DNA from: Rubrivivax rivuli
GTDB taxonomy: Bacteria; Pseudomonadota; Gammaproteobacteria; Burkholderiales; Burkholderiaceae_C
NCBI RefSeq assembly: GCF_004016505.1
Contig: NZ_SACR01000002.1
Span: 1 to 64,000, forward strand
Direction of reading: 5' to 3'
DNA length: 64,000 bases
Positions 15,482 to 22,439 of this stretch are shown here, piece by piece. How positions within the stretch are numbered: the stretch's first letter is position 1; the number at the start of each line of letters is the position of its first letter. The notes under the pieces are model-generated. The model was not told the DNA's origin, ran no database searches, and was given only the letters and a program-made list of their open reading frames with translations. The position numbers were made by a program, and so were the translations under genes.

Positions 15482-15925
15482 ATGAATCCCCTGATCGAGG
15501 GAGCCATCGGTGGAGCACTCATCGGCCTGGCGCTGCTGCCGATCATCTACTTGTCAATCCGCGGACGCGGCGAGAACACCGAGGATCATGCGAAGCTAAC
15601 CGCTCTGTCGGGACGTGGCATAAATCTAGAGCGTGCGCGCAGAGTGCAGTTCGTGCTGTTCGTGCGAACTGAAGCCTCGGCAGATTACCTCTCATCGAGG
15701 CTTACCACTGAAGGCTACTCCGTGCAATGCGAGCCCGGAGAGATTGAGATCTACTACAAACGCGATGAACCTGCCTCGCTCGAGGAAGGTCGCTTCCTGG
15801 TCGCCTGCAAGGTCGTTGTACTCTACGGAAACACCTTGGGTCGCATCCGCACGCGACTATCCGCACTAGCAGCGCAAGAGAACGGCTACTACCTTGGCTG
15901 GCAAGCTCAGGATCTTTCGCCGTGA
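15482..15925 (+). CDS. Cassette 24: membrane-anchored RraB-like protein
   Basis: Cassette 15463-16063. The 147-residue protein begins with one TM helix (about 7-26, GAIGGALIGLALLPIIYLSI). A soluble domain from about residue 50 follows (VQFVLFVRTEASADYLSSRL, then EGYSV, FLVACKVVVLYG and ENGYYLGWQA). This is the pattern of the RraB (RNase E inhibitor B) fold, whose ending resembles GGEYDGWEA. RraB of E. coli is soluble and binds RNase E; RNase E is itself membrane-attached, so an anchored inhibitor is plausible. The link to RNase E is inference. Confidence 0.72.
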   Translation: MNPLIEGAIGGALIGLALLPIIYLSIRGRGENTEDHAKLTALSGRGINLERARRVQFVLFVRTEASADYLSSRLTTEGYSVQCEPGEIEIYYKRDEPASLEEGRFLVACKVVVLYGNTLGRIRTRLSALAAQENGYYLGWQAQDLSP

Positions 15926-15940
15926 GCAGAATGCAGTGAG

Positions 15941-16069
15941 GCCTAACCCCTCGCTCAGCCCCCGACCCGCTACGGCAGGCCGTCTTGCCCGCGCGGTGCG
16001 CTGGTTTATGCTGCACCGCACGGGCAAGCCGTCCTGCCTCCGCGGTCGGGGTTAGCTCGAACGTTAGGC
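15941..16069 (+). other. attC 25
   Basis: 129-bp site, GCCTAAC 15941-15947 to GTTAGGC 16063-16069, main CTTGCCC class. Confidence 0.95.
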
Positions 16070-16549
16070 GGCAGAAACGAGGCGTTTGGTTTCGTTGCCA
16101 GGTCAGCGCCTTCGGCGTGAGCTGAACAGCCACAAAGCGCGGCTGAGGCCGCGCACTGAAGCCCGACTTACTGGATTCTCGCCCCTCAAAAGGTCAATGC
16201 CTGTGCGCTTCGCGGGTCGCCGGCCAAGACTCCTGTGCAGGTCAATCAGTCAGTTGAGCCGCCACCGTCCGAGCACTTTTGCTTCGGCATGCGCTTCTGC
16301 GGCGGCAGAAAGCACTACGCGCCGAGACAGCTCGCGTCTGCAAAATCATACGCAAGCGGCCTCCAGCTCCGGCGCCAGCCCTGTGCCTGCCCAGCAAGAA
16401 AACACGCGTCTGCTGGCCAGCCGCATTTGCTTCGGCGCTCTCGTATCCGGAGTCACCTCTTCGCTCGTCGCGCTGCCGCCTACCGCTGTCACACCTGCAA
16501 GGCAAAGGGCACTTACAACCCAACCAGTCCAACCGCCAAATCCGGTGAT
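16070..16549 (+). other. Cassette 25: no credible gene
   Basis: Cassette 16064-16672. The longest forward frame (from a TTG at 16086) runs straight through attC 26 and encodes a low-complexity Ser/Arg/Pro/Ala sequence, so I do not call it. Two hairpins are visible: 16137-16154 (GCGCGGC, TGAG, GCCGCGC) and a smaller one around CGCCTTCGGCG near 16107. The short word AATCAGTCAGTTGAG near 16244 recalls the CAGTCAG repeats of cassette 20. Confidence 0.55.
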
Positions 16550-16678
16550 GCCTAACCCCTCGCTCAGCCCCCGACCCGCTACGGCAGGCCGTCTTGCCCG
16601 CGCGGCGCGCTGGTTTATGCTGCACCGCACGGGCAAGCCGTCCTGCCGTATCGGTCGGGGTTAGCTCGAACGTTAGGC
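16550..16678 (+). other. attC 26
   Basis: 129-bp site, GCCTAAC 16550-16556 to GTTAGGC 16672-16678. The right arm reads CCTGCCGTATCGGTC instead of CCTGCCTCCGCGGTC. Confidence 0.94.
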
Positions 16679-16681
16679 CGC

Positions 16682-17029
16682 ATGAAAGAACCTTTCCGCG
16701 CTACCAAACTTACTGCACTCCTCAGCGGAGTAGTACTCAGCATTGGCATGCCAGCCTTCCAGGCCGCAGGACAGTTCATCGGACTATCCGAACAAACTCA
16801 AGGCCTGGTCTACGTTCTCGTTCTAGCAGTCTTGTTTTTCGTGCCGGTACTCGTCTTTGTGGTTGGCGCAGAGCACCTTGCCATCGGCTCTCGGGAGATG
16901 CACAAGCGCACCTACTGGGCATCACTCAAGCAAGTCGGCGTGCGTAGCATCTTCTGGCTTTTGGGCGGCGCACTTGGCTTTGCCTTCCTCTCAGCCTCAA
17001 GTGCCATCGCCGCACAGCGATGCACCTAG
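16682..17029 (+). CDS. Cassette 26: three-TM membrane protein
   Basis: Cassette 16673-17244. The 115-residue protein has hydrophobic segments near 12-32, 43-63 (VYVLVLAVLFFVPVLVFVVG) and 92-110 (FWLLGGALGFAFLSASSA). A conserved-looking patch, GSREMHKRTYWASL, lies between TM2 and TM3. A frameshifted relative sits in cassette 32, so the family moves by cassette exchange or duplication. ATG 16682 is 4 bp from the attC core. Function not recognised. Confidence 0.8.
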   Translation: MKEPFRATKLTALLSGVVLSIGMPAFQAAGQFIGLSEQTQGLVYVLVLAVLFFVPVLVFVVGAEHLAIGSREMHKRTYWASLKQVGVRSIFWLLGGALGFAFLSASSAIAAQRCT

Positions 17030-17118
17030 GTTCTCAAATGCCCACCAAAACGCGCTGCAGCACAGACTCACTTCGTCAAGCAAAGGCTTGCTGTCGCGCC
17101 TCCACACTCAAGCATGCG

Positions 17119-17250
17119 GCCTAACCCCTCGCTCAGCCCCCGACCCACTACGGCAGGCGTCGTAAGCCCGGCGCCCGCCGTTCGTAGCATCATCGGTCAC
17201 CGGGCTCACGCCACCTGCCTCCGCGGTCGGGGTTAGCTCGAACGTTAGGC
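17119..17250 (+). other. attC 27
   Basis: 132-bp site, GCCTAAC 17119-17125 to GTTAGGC 17244-17250, TAAGCCCGG class with one stem change (GGGCTCACG). Confidence 0.95.
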
Positions 17251-17292
17251 CTCGGAATACGCCTTCCCAAACAAACCGCCCACCCGACTTTG

Positions 17293-17790
17293 ATGCACAT
17301 CGAGTACGTAACCATTAGTAGGGTCATCAGTTTGAGAAGAACCGAGCAGTCAAGGTACACGCGGAAGCAGACGGTGTTTGGTTTTGAAGCTGGCAAGCTA
17401 AAGAAGCCCTATGTAACCGTCGCAGGGTGGCCACGTATTGAGGTTGGCGACAGCTTGGCTGTAGCCTTGAAGAGTGCGGGAGATTGGCAGTCTGTCCTTG
17501 GATGGAGGAATCTAACCACAGGCGAACTGTCGTGCAGCGATCCCGTGGACAGACTTCAAGGAGTAATACTCTCCGTGGGCATGGCTGTGTACTTCGGCTA
17601 CTCACTCGTCGACTCAGATCCGGACTACTTGTTCTGGGCCCCGTTCTTGACGCTAGTCGGAATCTGGCTGTCGGGCATGTCGACACACGGAATGATTCGC
17701 GCATTCAAAACTAGGGCAGCACTCAGAGCCCTTCCTCTGCCGTCCGCTGCTGACGCGAAGTTCCCACCGAATGCAGAATCCGAGGCCTAA
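17293..17790 (+). CDS. Cassette 27: membrane protein with soluble N-terminal domain
   Basis: Cassette 17245-17907. The 165-residue protein starts at ATG 17293; a TTG directly before it is an alternative. The N-terminal 90 residues are polar and beta-rich (KQTVFGFEAGKLKKPYVTVAG, EVGDSLAVALKSAGDW). Two TM helices follow at about 98-112 and 121-137, then a short basic tail. The stop is supplied by attC. The layout suggests a small domain displayed at the cytoplasmic membrane; family not recognised. Confidence 0.78.
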   Translation: MHIEYVTISRVISLRRTEQSRYTRKQTVFGFEAGKLKKPYVTVAGWPRIEVGDSLAVALKSAGDWQSVLGWRNLTTGELSCSDPVDRLQGVILSVGMAVYFGYSLVDSDPDYLFWAPFLTLVGIWLSGMSTHGMIRAFKTRAALRALPLPSAADAKFPPNAESEA

Positions 17791-17913
17791 CCCCTCGCTC
17801 AGCCCCCGACCCGCTACGGCAGGCCGTCTTGCCCACGCGGCGCACTGGTTTATGCTGCACCGCGCGGGCAAGCCGCCCCGCCTCCGCGGTCGGGGTTAGC
17901 TCGAACGTTAGGC
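17785..17913 (+). other. attC 28
   Basis: 129-bp site, GCCTAAC 17785-17791 to GTTAGGC 17907-17913, main CTTGCCC class. Confidence 0.95.
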
Positions 17914-17967
17914 GTCGCTCCGCCCCAAGCCACTCCATCTTTTTTTGGCATTTGAAGGTAGTCACGA

Positions 17968-18510
17968 ATGAAGGCCGAACTCCGACGACTGCTCCTCGGC
18001 ACTGGGAGCCTGATGTTGATTCTCTTCCTTGCGGTGGGCTGTGCTTCCATACCGCCGCAGGGGCAGTCAGTTCAAGGGGCTTGGCGCCTAGTCAGCTGGG
18101 AAACGGTCTTTAAGGATGGGACAGTAACTCATCCATATGGCAAGACGCCTACTGGATTCATCATCTACGAGCCCAGCGGATGGATGTCTGTACAGGTCGT
18201 TCGCGACCCCATGCCACCTGTCCCTGCTTCGGGACACTCTCTTATTGGCGCTACTCTCGAGGAGAAGTCGGCCGCGTACTCTGCCTACTATGCTTATTGG
18301 GGCAGATACTCCATCGACGCAAGCAAAAGCAAAGTCAGCCATGTTCTCACAGCAAGTCTCCTTCCCCACGAAGTCGGAAGAACTTACGAGCGCACTTTCA
18401 GCATTGAGGGGGACCGACTCCTTCTCACTACTCCTCCGTACAGGAGCGGCGGCAAGGAAGCGTTCAATCGCCTAACGTGGCAACGCCTTCCCTCAGAGTT
18501 ACGGCCATAA
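17968..18510 (+). CDS. Cassette 28: lipocalin-like domain lipoprotein
   Basis: Cassette 17908-18641. The 180-residue protein has a type II signal peptide ending AVGC (Cys25). The mature part matches the lipocalin-like family (PF13924-type): QGAWRLVSWE, HPYGKTPTGFIIYEPSGWMSVQV, ATLEEKSAAYSAYYAYWGRYSID, GDRLLLTTPP and RLTWQRL. These proteins form a small beta-barrel that binds hydrophobic ligands; most relatives are not lipoproteins. It should be held on a membrane facing the periplasm. The ligand is unknown. Confidence 0.85.
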   Translation: MKAELRRLLLGTGSLMLILFLAVGCASIPPQGQSVQGAWRLVSWETVFKDGTVTHPYGKTPTGFIIYEPSGWMSVQVVRDPMPPVPASGHSLIGATLEEKSAAYSAYYAYWGRYSIDASKSKVSHVLTASLLPHEVGRTYERTFSIEGDRLLLTTPPYRSGGKEAFNRLTWQRLPSELRP

Positions 18511-18515
18511 ACGAC

Positions 18516-18647
18516 GCCTAACCCCTCGCTCAGCCCCCGACCCGCTACGGCAGGCGTTGTAAGCCCGGTCCGTGCCAGCGGTAGCATCATCACGAACCGG
18601 GCTTACAACACCTGCCTCCGCGGTCGGGGTTAGCTCGAACGTTAGGC
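18516..18647 (+). other. attC 29
   Basis: 132-bp site, GCCTAAC 18516-18522 to GTTAGGC 18641-18647, TGTAAGCCCGG class as attC 16. Confidence 0.95.
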
Positions 18648-18681
18648 CTCACAATTCAGTCCTCACTATCGGGAGTCCACA

Positions 18682-19086
18682 ATGCAAGCCAAGTCGTTTG
18701 TTATCGGTCTACTCATGGGCCTGACCTCCGCACTCGCTTCCGCCCAGGAGCCCGGCATCTTGCTCAGCATGACGGTTGAGAAGAACGACCAAGTCATCGC
18801 GAAGCCCCGACTCCTGACGAAGTCAGATTCGACAGCGTCGATGCAACGAGACCAGGACCTCAGGATTGAAGTGACCCCGACCGACAAGGAAGGGATGGTT
18901 CACATCGCGATGAAGGTGTACGCAGCAGGAACCGACGGACTGAAGGTAATCGCAACACCTCGACTGATCACCAAGCGCGACGTACCGAGCACCATTGAGT
19001 TTCAGGCGCCTGGCGAGCCTCGCTACAAGATCTCCTTTGTCGCTTCTAGTCATGTACTTGGCACGCCTCTGCCTGCAACACAGTGA
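18682..19086 (+). CDS. Cassette 29: exported protein with a repeated secretin-like motif
   Basis: Cassette 18642-19210. The 134-residue protein has a Sec signal peptide cleaved near ASA (residue 21). The mature part contains two similar segments, QVIAKPRLLTKSD (about 37-49) and KVIATPRLITKRD (about 92-104). The motif VxAxPRLxT is typical of the core of secretins (type II/III secretion and pilus channels). At this size it cannot form a channel by itself. It may be a mini-domain that acts with a secretin, or chance similarity. RBS GGGAGTC lies before ATG 18682. Confidence 0.78.
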   Translation: MQAKSFVIGLLMGLTSALASAQEPGILLSMTVEKNDQVIAKPRLLTKSDSTASMQRDQDLRIEVTPTDKEGMVHIAMKVYAAGTDGLKVIATPRLITKRDVPSTIEFQAPGEPRYKISFVASSHVLGTPLPATQ

Positions 19087-19087
19087 G

Positions 19088-19216
19088 GCCTAACCCCTCG
19101 CTCAACCACCGACCCACTACGGCAGGCCGTCTTGCCCGCGCGGCGCGCTGGTTAATGCTGCACCACGCGGGCAAGCCGTCCCGCCTCCGCGGTCGGGGTT
19201 AGCTCGAACGTTAGGC
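19088..19216 (+). other. attC 30
   Basis: 129-bp site, GCCTAAC 19088-19094 to GTTAGGC 19210-19216, CTTGCCC class; left arm CAACCACCGACCC. Confidence 0.95.
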
Positions 19217-19270
19217 CGCACAGGCCAAGACCGTGCAAATCCTCCGCCCCGAAATGCAAAGCTTCTTGAT

Positions 19271-19765
19271 ATGAGCGAACTGACCGGCTTCGACCTGCTC
19301 CGCAGACGCGAGCATCTCGAAAGCACCGCGGCCTCTCTGCTCGGAAGAATGCTATTTGAGTACTCTCGGCTCGATATGGCTGCCGGTCTCTGCGCCGTCT
19401 GGGTCGACGAAGGGCGTCTGCTGAAGGAACTCACGCCCAGGGTGCAAGCAATGTCCTTCCACAAGAAGTTGGAGTTCATAGACGCAGCGGTGGACCGGAA
19501 CATCAAGAAGAGCAAGCCTTCGTACAGGAACTACAAGCTCTGGCTAAATCGCGCCAACACGGTCAGAGTCGTCCGAAACGAACTTGTCCACGGTCGTTGG
19601 GGGGTTGAAGCCGCAAGTGAACATGTCGTCAACGTCATCGGCTTGCCTACGTCCGAAGACCAGCGCGAGGTCCGGTACAGGCTTGAAGACCTAGAGGCGA
19701 TCCTCGCGGAACTCAAGGACTTGCAGATCGTGCTGTACAAGCTGCGCGAACAGCGACCTCTCTAG
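19271..19765 (+). CDS. Cassette 30: HEPN-like helical protein
   Basis: Cassette 19211-19895. The 164-residue protein is helical, with VRNELVHGRW near residue 112 (R-N-E-L-V-H, the HEPN R-x4-H pattern) and further helices before and after. It is not obviously a copy of the cassette 15 protein outside this motif. Such RNELVHG proteins are often single-gene hypotheticals in accessory regions. Ribonuclease activity is possible but unproven. No partner gene lies in the cassette. ATG 19271 follows a 54-bp leader. Confidence 0.7.
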   Translation: MSELTGFDLLRRREHLESTAASLLGRMLFEYSRLDMAAGLCAVWVDEGRLLKELTPRVQAMSFHKKLEFIDAAVDRNIKKSKPSYRNYKLWLNRANTVRVVRNELVHGRWGVEAASEHVVNVIGLPTSEDQREVRYRLEDLEAILAELKDLQIVLYKLREQRPL

Positions 19766-19769
19766 TGCG

Positions 19770-19901
19770 GCCTAACCCCTCGCTCAGCCCCCGACCCGCT
19801 ACGGCAGGCGTCGTAAGCCCGGCGCCCGACGTTCGTAGCATCATCGGTCACCGGGCTTACGCCACCTGCCTCCGCGGTCGGGGTTAGCTCGAACGTTAGG
19901 C
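19770..19901 (+). other. attC 31
   Basis: 132-bp site, GCCTAAC 19770-19776 to GTTAGGC 19895-19901, TAAGCCCGG class; the last intact site before the decayed part of the array. Confidence 0.95.
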
Positions 19902-19906
19902 AGCAC

Positions 19907-20874
19907 GAATTCCCATACTAAGTGCAACACTCAGCTGCGTGCGCCTCGTTCGGCGTACTGAACCCGAGAATCTTTCTCGGCCGGTTGTTGAGCTCTCGCT
20001 CGATCTCGTTGCATCTCCTCTGAGTCAGCTCCTTGAAGCAGCTGCCCTTGGGCAGGTACTGCCTGATCAGCCCGTTCGTGTTCTCGTTCGTGCCCCTCTC
20101 CCATGAGTGGTACGGCTGCGCGAAGTACACCCGTATCCCCAGCTTCGCCTCCAACTCCCTGAACCCGTGGAACTCCGTCCCGTTGTCCAGCGTCAGGCTC
20201 TTCATCTCTAGCCTTCCCGCCCCGGCCTCTCTGATCAGCGCCTTGTTCACCTGCGCCGCCTGCCTGGCCTGCAGCTTCAGGATCCGTACCTTCCGGGTCT
20301 TCCTGTCCACCAGCGTCAGTACGCAGTGCCGCCCGTCACGGCCCATCACCGTGTCGCCTTCGAGGTGCCCCACCTCGCTTCTGTCGGTTGCAGCCTCGGG
20401 CCTCTCACTCAGCGGCCTCTTGCCGCTCATCCTCCCTCGTAAATCCTTCACCCGGTAGCCCTTGCGGTACCGGTGCGCCAGCTGCCTCGTCCTCAGCCAG
20501 CTCGTCCCGCCCAAGGCCTTGTCCCTGGCCAGCCACCGGTAGATCGTGCTCGTCCCGATCCTCAGCCCCGCTTCCTTGCGCAGCCGCCCGCTGATCTGCT
20601 CCGGGCTCCACCTTCTTCCCAGCAGCCGGTGCACCTGCACCCTCTCCTCTGGCTTGAACCGGCTGCCTCGCCGGCTTCGCCGGCGCCTGGCCCTGGCGTA
20701 GCTGTCGGCCTTCTCTACCCGGTACCGGCCGTCGCTCTTGTCCGCGTTGCGCTTGAGCTCACGACTGATCGTCGACGCACTCCTGCACAGCGCCTTCGCA
20801 ATCTCCCGAAGGCTCATACCCGTCGACTTGTGCTCCACGATCAGGTACCGTTCCCTCGTGGTGAGTTGGTGATA
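19907..20874 (-). mobile_element. IS30-family element, copy 2, right end missing
   Basis: The left end is the same as in copy 1 and also begins a few bp after an attC core. The right side breaks off at 20874, where copy 1 continues for about another 90 bp to its terminal repeat. The break joins directly to GATCGAAC plus the GTTAGGC of a lost attC. With one terminal repeat missing this copy should be immobile. Confidence 0.9.
19918..20838 (-). CDS. IS30-family transposase, 5'-truncated
   Basis: The reading frame encodes 306 residues from GTG 20838. Helix-turn-helix segments (GMSLREIAKALCRSASTIS; RRWSPEQISGRL) are present, and the DDE triad is visible: HLEGDTVMG, LTLDNGTEF and GTNENTNGL. The frame continues upstream to YHQLTTRERYLI but meets a TAA within the attC remnant before any start codon. 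The native start is therefore lost, and only an internal GTG could be used. The catalytic core is intact, so a slightly shortened protein could still act on copy 1 in trans, if made. Confidence 0.85.
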   Translation of the reverse strand: MEHKSTGMSLREIAKALCRSASTISRELKRNADKSDGRYRVEKADSYARARRRRSRRGSRFKPEERVQVHRLLGRRWSPEQISGRLRKEAGLRIGTSTIYRWLARDKALGGTSWLRTRQLAHRYRKGYRVKDLRGRMSGKRPLSERPEAATDRSEVGHLEGDTVMGRDGRHCVLTLVDRKTRKVRILKLQARQAAQVNKALIREAGAGRLEMKSLTLDNGTEFHGFRELEAKLGIRVYFAQPYHSWERGTNENTNGLIRQYLPKGSCFKELTQRRCNEIERELNNRPRKILGFSTPNEAHAAECCT

Positions 20875-20889
20875 GATCGAACGTTAGGC
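20875..20889 (+). other. attC remnant (right core only)
   Basis: GATCGAAC followed by GTTAGGC is all that is left of an attC after a deletion fused it to the IS30 copy. Confidence 0.75.
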
Positions 20890-20892
20890 CGC

Positions 20893-21250
20893 ATGAAGCA
20901 AATCCTTTGTGCCACCAAAGTCTCTGCACTCGCCAGCGGCGCTGTCCTCGGAGTCGTCATACCCCCACTCGAGACGGTCGATCAAGTCACAGGACTGCCC
21001 AAAAGGCGCAAGATCTCACCTTCGTCTCAGGGCTGGCTTTACTGTTCCTTGGCCCCTTACTGGTGTTCGTTATGGGCACCGAACTCCTCAGCCTCAGGTC
21101 AACAGAAATGCTCAATTGCACGTACTGGTCATCGCTGGGGCACATAGCGGCTCGCGCATTCTTCCGGCTCTAGGGCGGCGGCCTTGGCTTTGCACTGTTC
21201 GCAGCTGCGCACGGTCTTTTTTCATGGCTGACCCGCACCAAGCACTCACA
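20893..21250 (+). pseudogene. Cassette 32: frameshifted relative of the cassette 26 membrane protein
   Basis: The start MKQILCATKVSALASGAVL lines up with the cassette 26 protein. After GLPK the frame shifts by one base near 20998-21012. It continues as LTFVSGLALLFLGPLLVFVMGTELLSLRS and STEMLNCTYWSSL, again matching cassette 26 (GSREMHKRTYWASL). A TAG near 21172 then replaces a Leu codon before GGGLGFALF. Two independent lesions show that the gene is dead. Confidence 0.82.
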
Positions 21251-21325
21251 GCCTGCCACTCCTGCTTCCCGCCATCTAGAGTTCCAAGGCAAGGCTTGGC
21301 TTTCTCCTTCTCGCAGGTGCATACG

Positions 21326-21453
21326 GCCTGACCCCTCGCTCAGCCCCCGAGCCAATACGGCAGGCCGTCTCGCCCATGCGGCGCGCTGGTTTCTGCTGCA
21401 CCACAGGGGCAAGCCGTCCCGCCTCTGCGGTCGGGGTCGCTCGAACGTTGGGC
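21326..21453 (+). other. attC 32, decayed
   Basis: 128 bp. The left core is GCCTGAC, the right core GTTGGGC, and the inner box lost a base (GGGGTCGCTCG). The arms still pair as in the CTTGCCC class. Confidence 0.85.
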
Positions 21454-21503
21454 CTTGCATCCCCGCGCTCGCGGGATGTTCGATGATCACTTGTGACCGC
21501 ACA

Positions 21504-21533
21504 GTCCAAGAGCCCTCCCTTACCCTCTTGGAC
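21504..21533 (+). promoter_or_regulatory. Perfect 9-bp inverted repeat before the PEP-CTERM gene
   Basis: GTCCAAGAG (21504-21512) and CTCTTGGAC (21525-21533) flank a 12-base spacer, ending 8 bp before ATG 21542. It could be an operator or an RNA hairpin that hides the start region. A second small hairpin, CCCGCG/CGCGGG, is at 21462-21475. Confidence 0.4.
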
Positions 21534-21541
21534 CGCATGCC

Positions 21542-22222
21542 ATGAAATTCACAGTCGCTGGCCTTTTGGCTCTGGGCTCTATTGCCACGGCCTCCCATGC
21601 AGCAGTAATCACCTTTGAAGAGACTGGCATAGCACCTGCGGCCATGCTCAACTCACCGGGAGCTGCCGTCCCAGTAGCGTCCCGATTGACGGATCAGTAC
21701 CTCGGGCTTGGCGCTCTCTTTACCTCGCAAGGCGGGTTTGCTGCAGTCGTAAATCACAGTCCTAATCCGTCCGCAACCCCATCGCCGCCCGCGGTAATCG
21801 GGGGAACCCTGGCCGACGGCACGTTGAGCTATACAGCCCCAATCACCATTACCTTCGTAAAGCCAGGCGACTCCTCCACGCTCGGAACAACGACCATGGT
21901 CAGGATCTTGGGTGACTGGTTCCCACTGAATTCAGGTACCATCACCATGAGCGCCTTCGGCATTGACGGGACATTGTTGGGCTCTGATACTGAGTTTGAC
22001 AATGGCTCTATCGGACAAGGCGCGGCTCTTCAGCTTGACTTTGCACAGGGAATTCACAGAGTCGTGATCAGCGGGACCTCAGGGACAGTTGGCTTCGACA
22101 ACCTTGAGTTTGGACCCGTTTCTCCCGTCAGCGCATCGATTCCAGAGCCGACCGTCGTGAGCCTTCTTCTCATCAGCTTGTTCATGGCGAGCGCGATCAG
22201 TCGCAGGCCGATCAACAGCTGA
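21542..22222 (+). CDS. Cassette 33: PEP-CTERM sorted exported protein
   Basis: Cassette 21448 to about 22412. The 226-residue protein has a Sec signal peptide (cleavage near SHA, residue 20) and a beta-rich Gly/Thr/Ser body. It ends with the sorting signal SIPEPTVVSLLLISLFMASA followed by Arg residues: the PEP motif, one TM helix and a basic end. Proteins with this tail are handled by exosortase EpsH and usually end up in the exopolysaccharide or outer surface. The exosortase is not in this window. The gene lies between decayed attC sites. Confidence 0.87.
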   Translation: MKFTVAGLLALGSIATASHAAVITFEETGIAPAAMLNSPGAAVPVASRLTDQYLGLGALFTSQGGFAAVVNHSPNPSATPSPPAVIGGTLADGTLSYTAPITITFVKPGDSSTLGTTTMVRILGDWFPLNSGTITMSAFGIDGTLLGSDTEFDNGSIGQGAALQLDFAQGIHRVVISGTSGTVGFDNLEFGPVSPVSASIPEPTVVSLLLISLFMASAISRRPINS

Positions 22223-22286
22223 CTTCTGCAGTGCTTTGCATGCAATCTCGATACGAACGCAATGGCGTCTGCGAGATTGCTGCGAG

Positions 22287-22418
22287 GCCTGACATCTCGC
22301 TCAGCCCCCCACCCACAAGGGCTGGCGTCGCAAGCACTGCGCCCGCCGTTGTCAGCATCACCAGTCTCCGGGCCTACGCCACCCGCGTCCGCATCCGGCG
22401 TTGGCTCGAACGATAGAC
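22287..22418 (+). other. attC 33, decayed
   Basis: 132 bp. Left core GCCTGAC, right core GATAGAC; the TAAGCCCGG class is still visible but several stem pairs are lost. Confidence 0.78.
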
Positions 22419-22439
22419 CGCACAAACGAAGCTCACTGC

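Noticed and set aside
16086..16664. A 192-codon forward frame in cassette 25
   Set aside because: Starts at TTG without a ribosome-binding site, is compositionally biased, and continues through attC 26.
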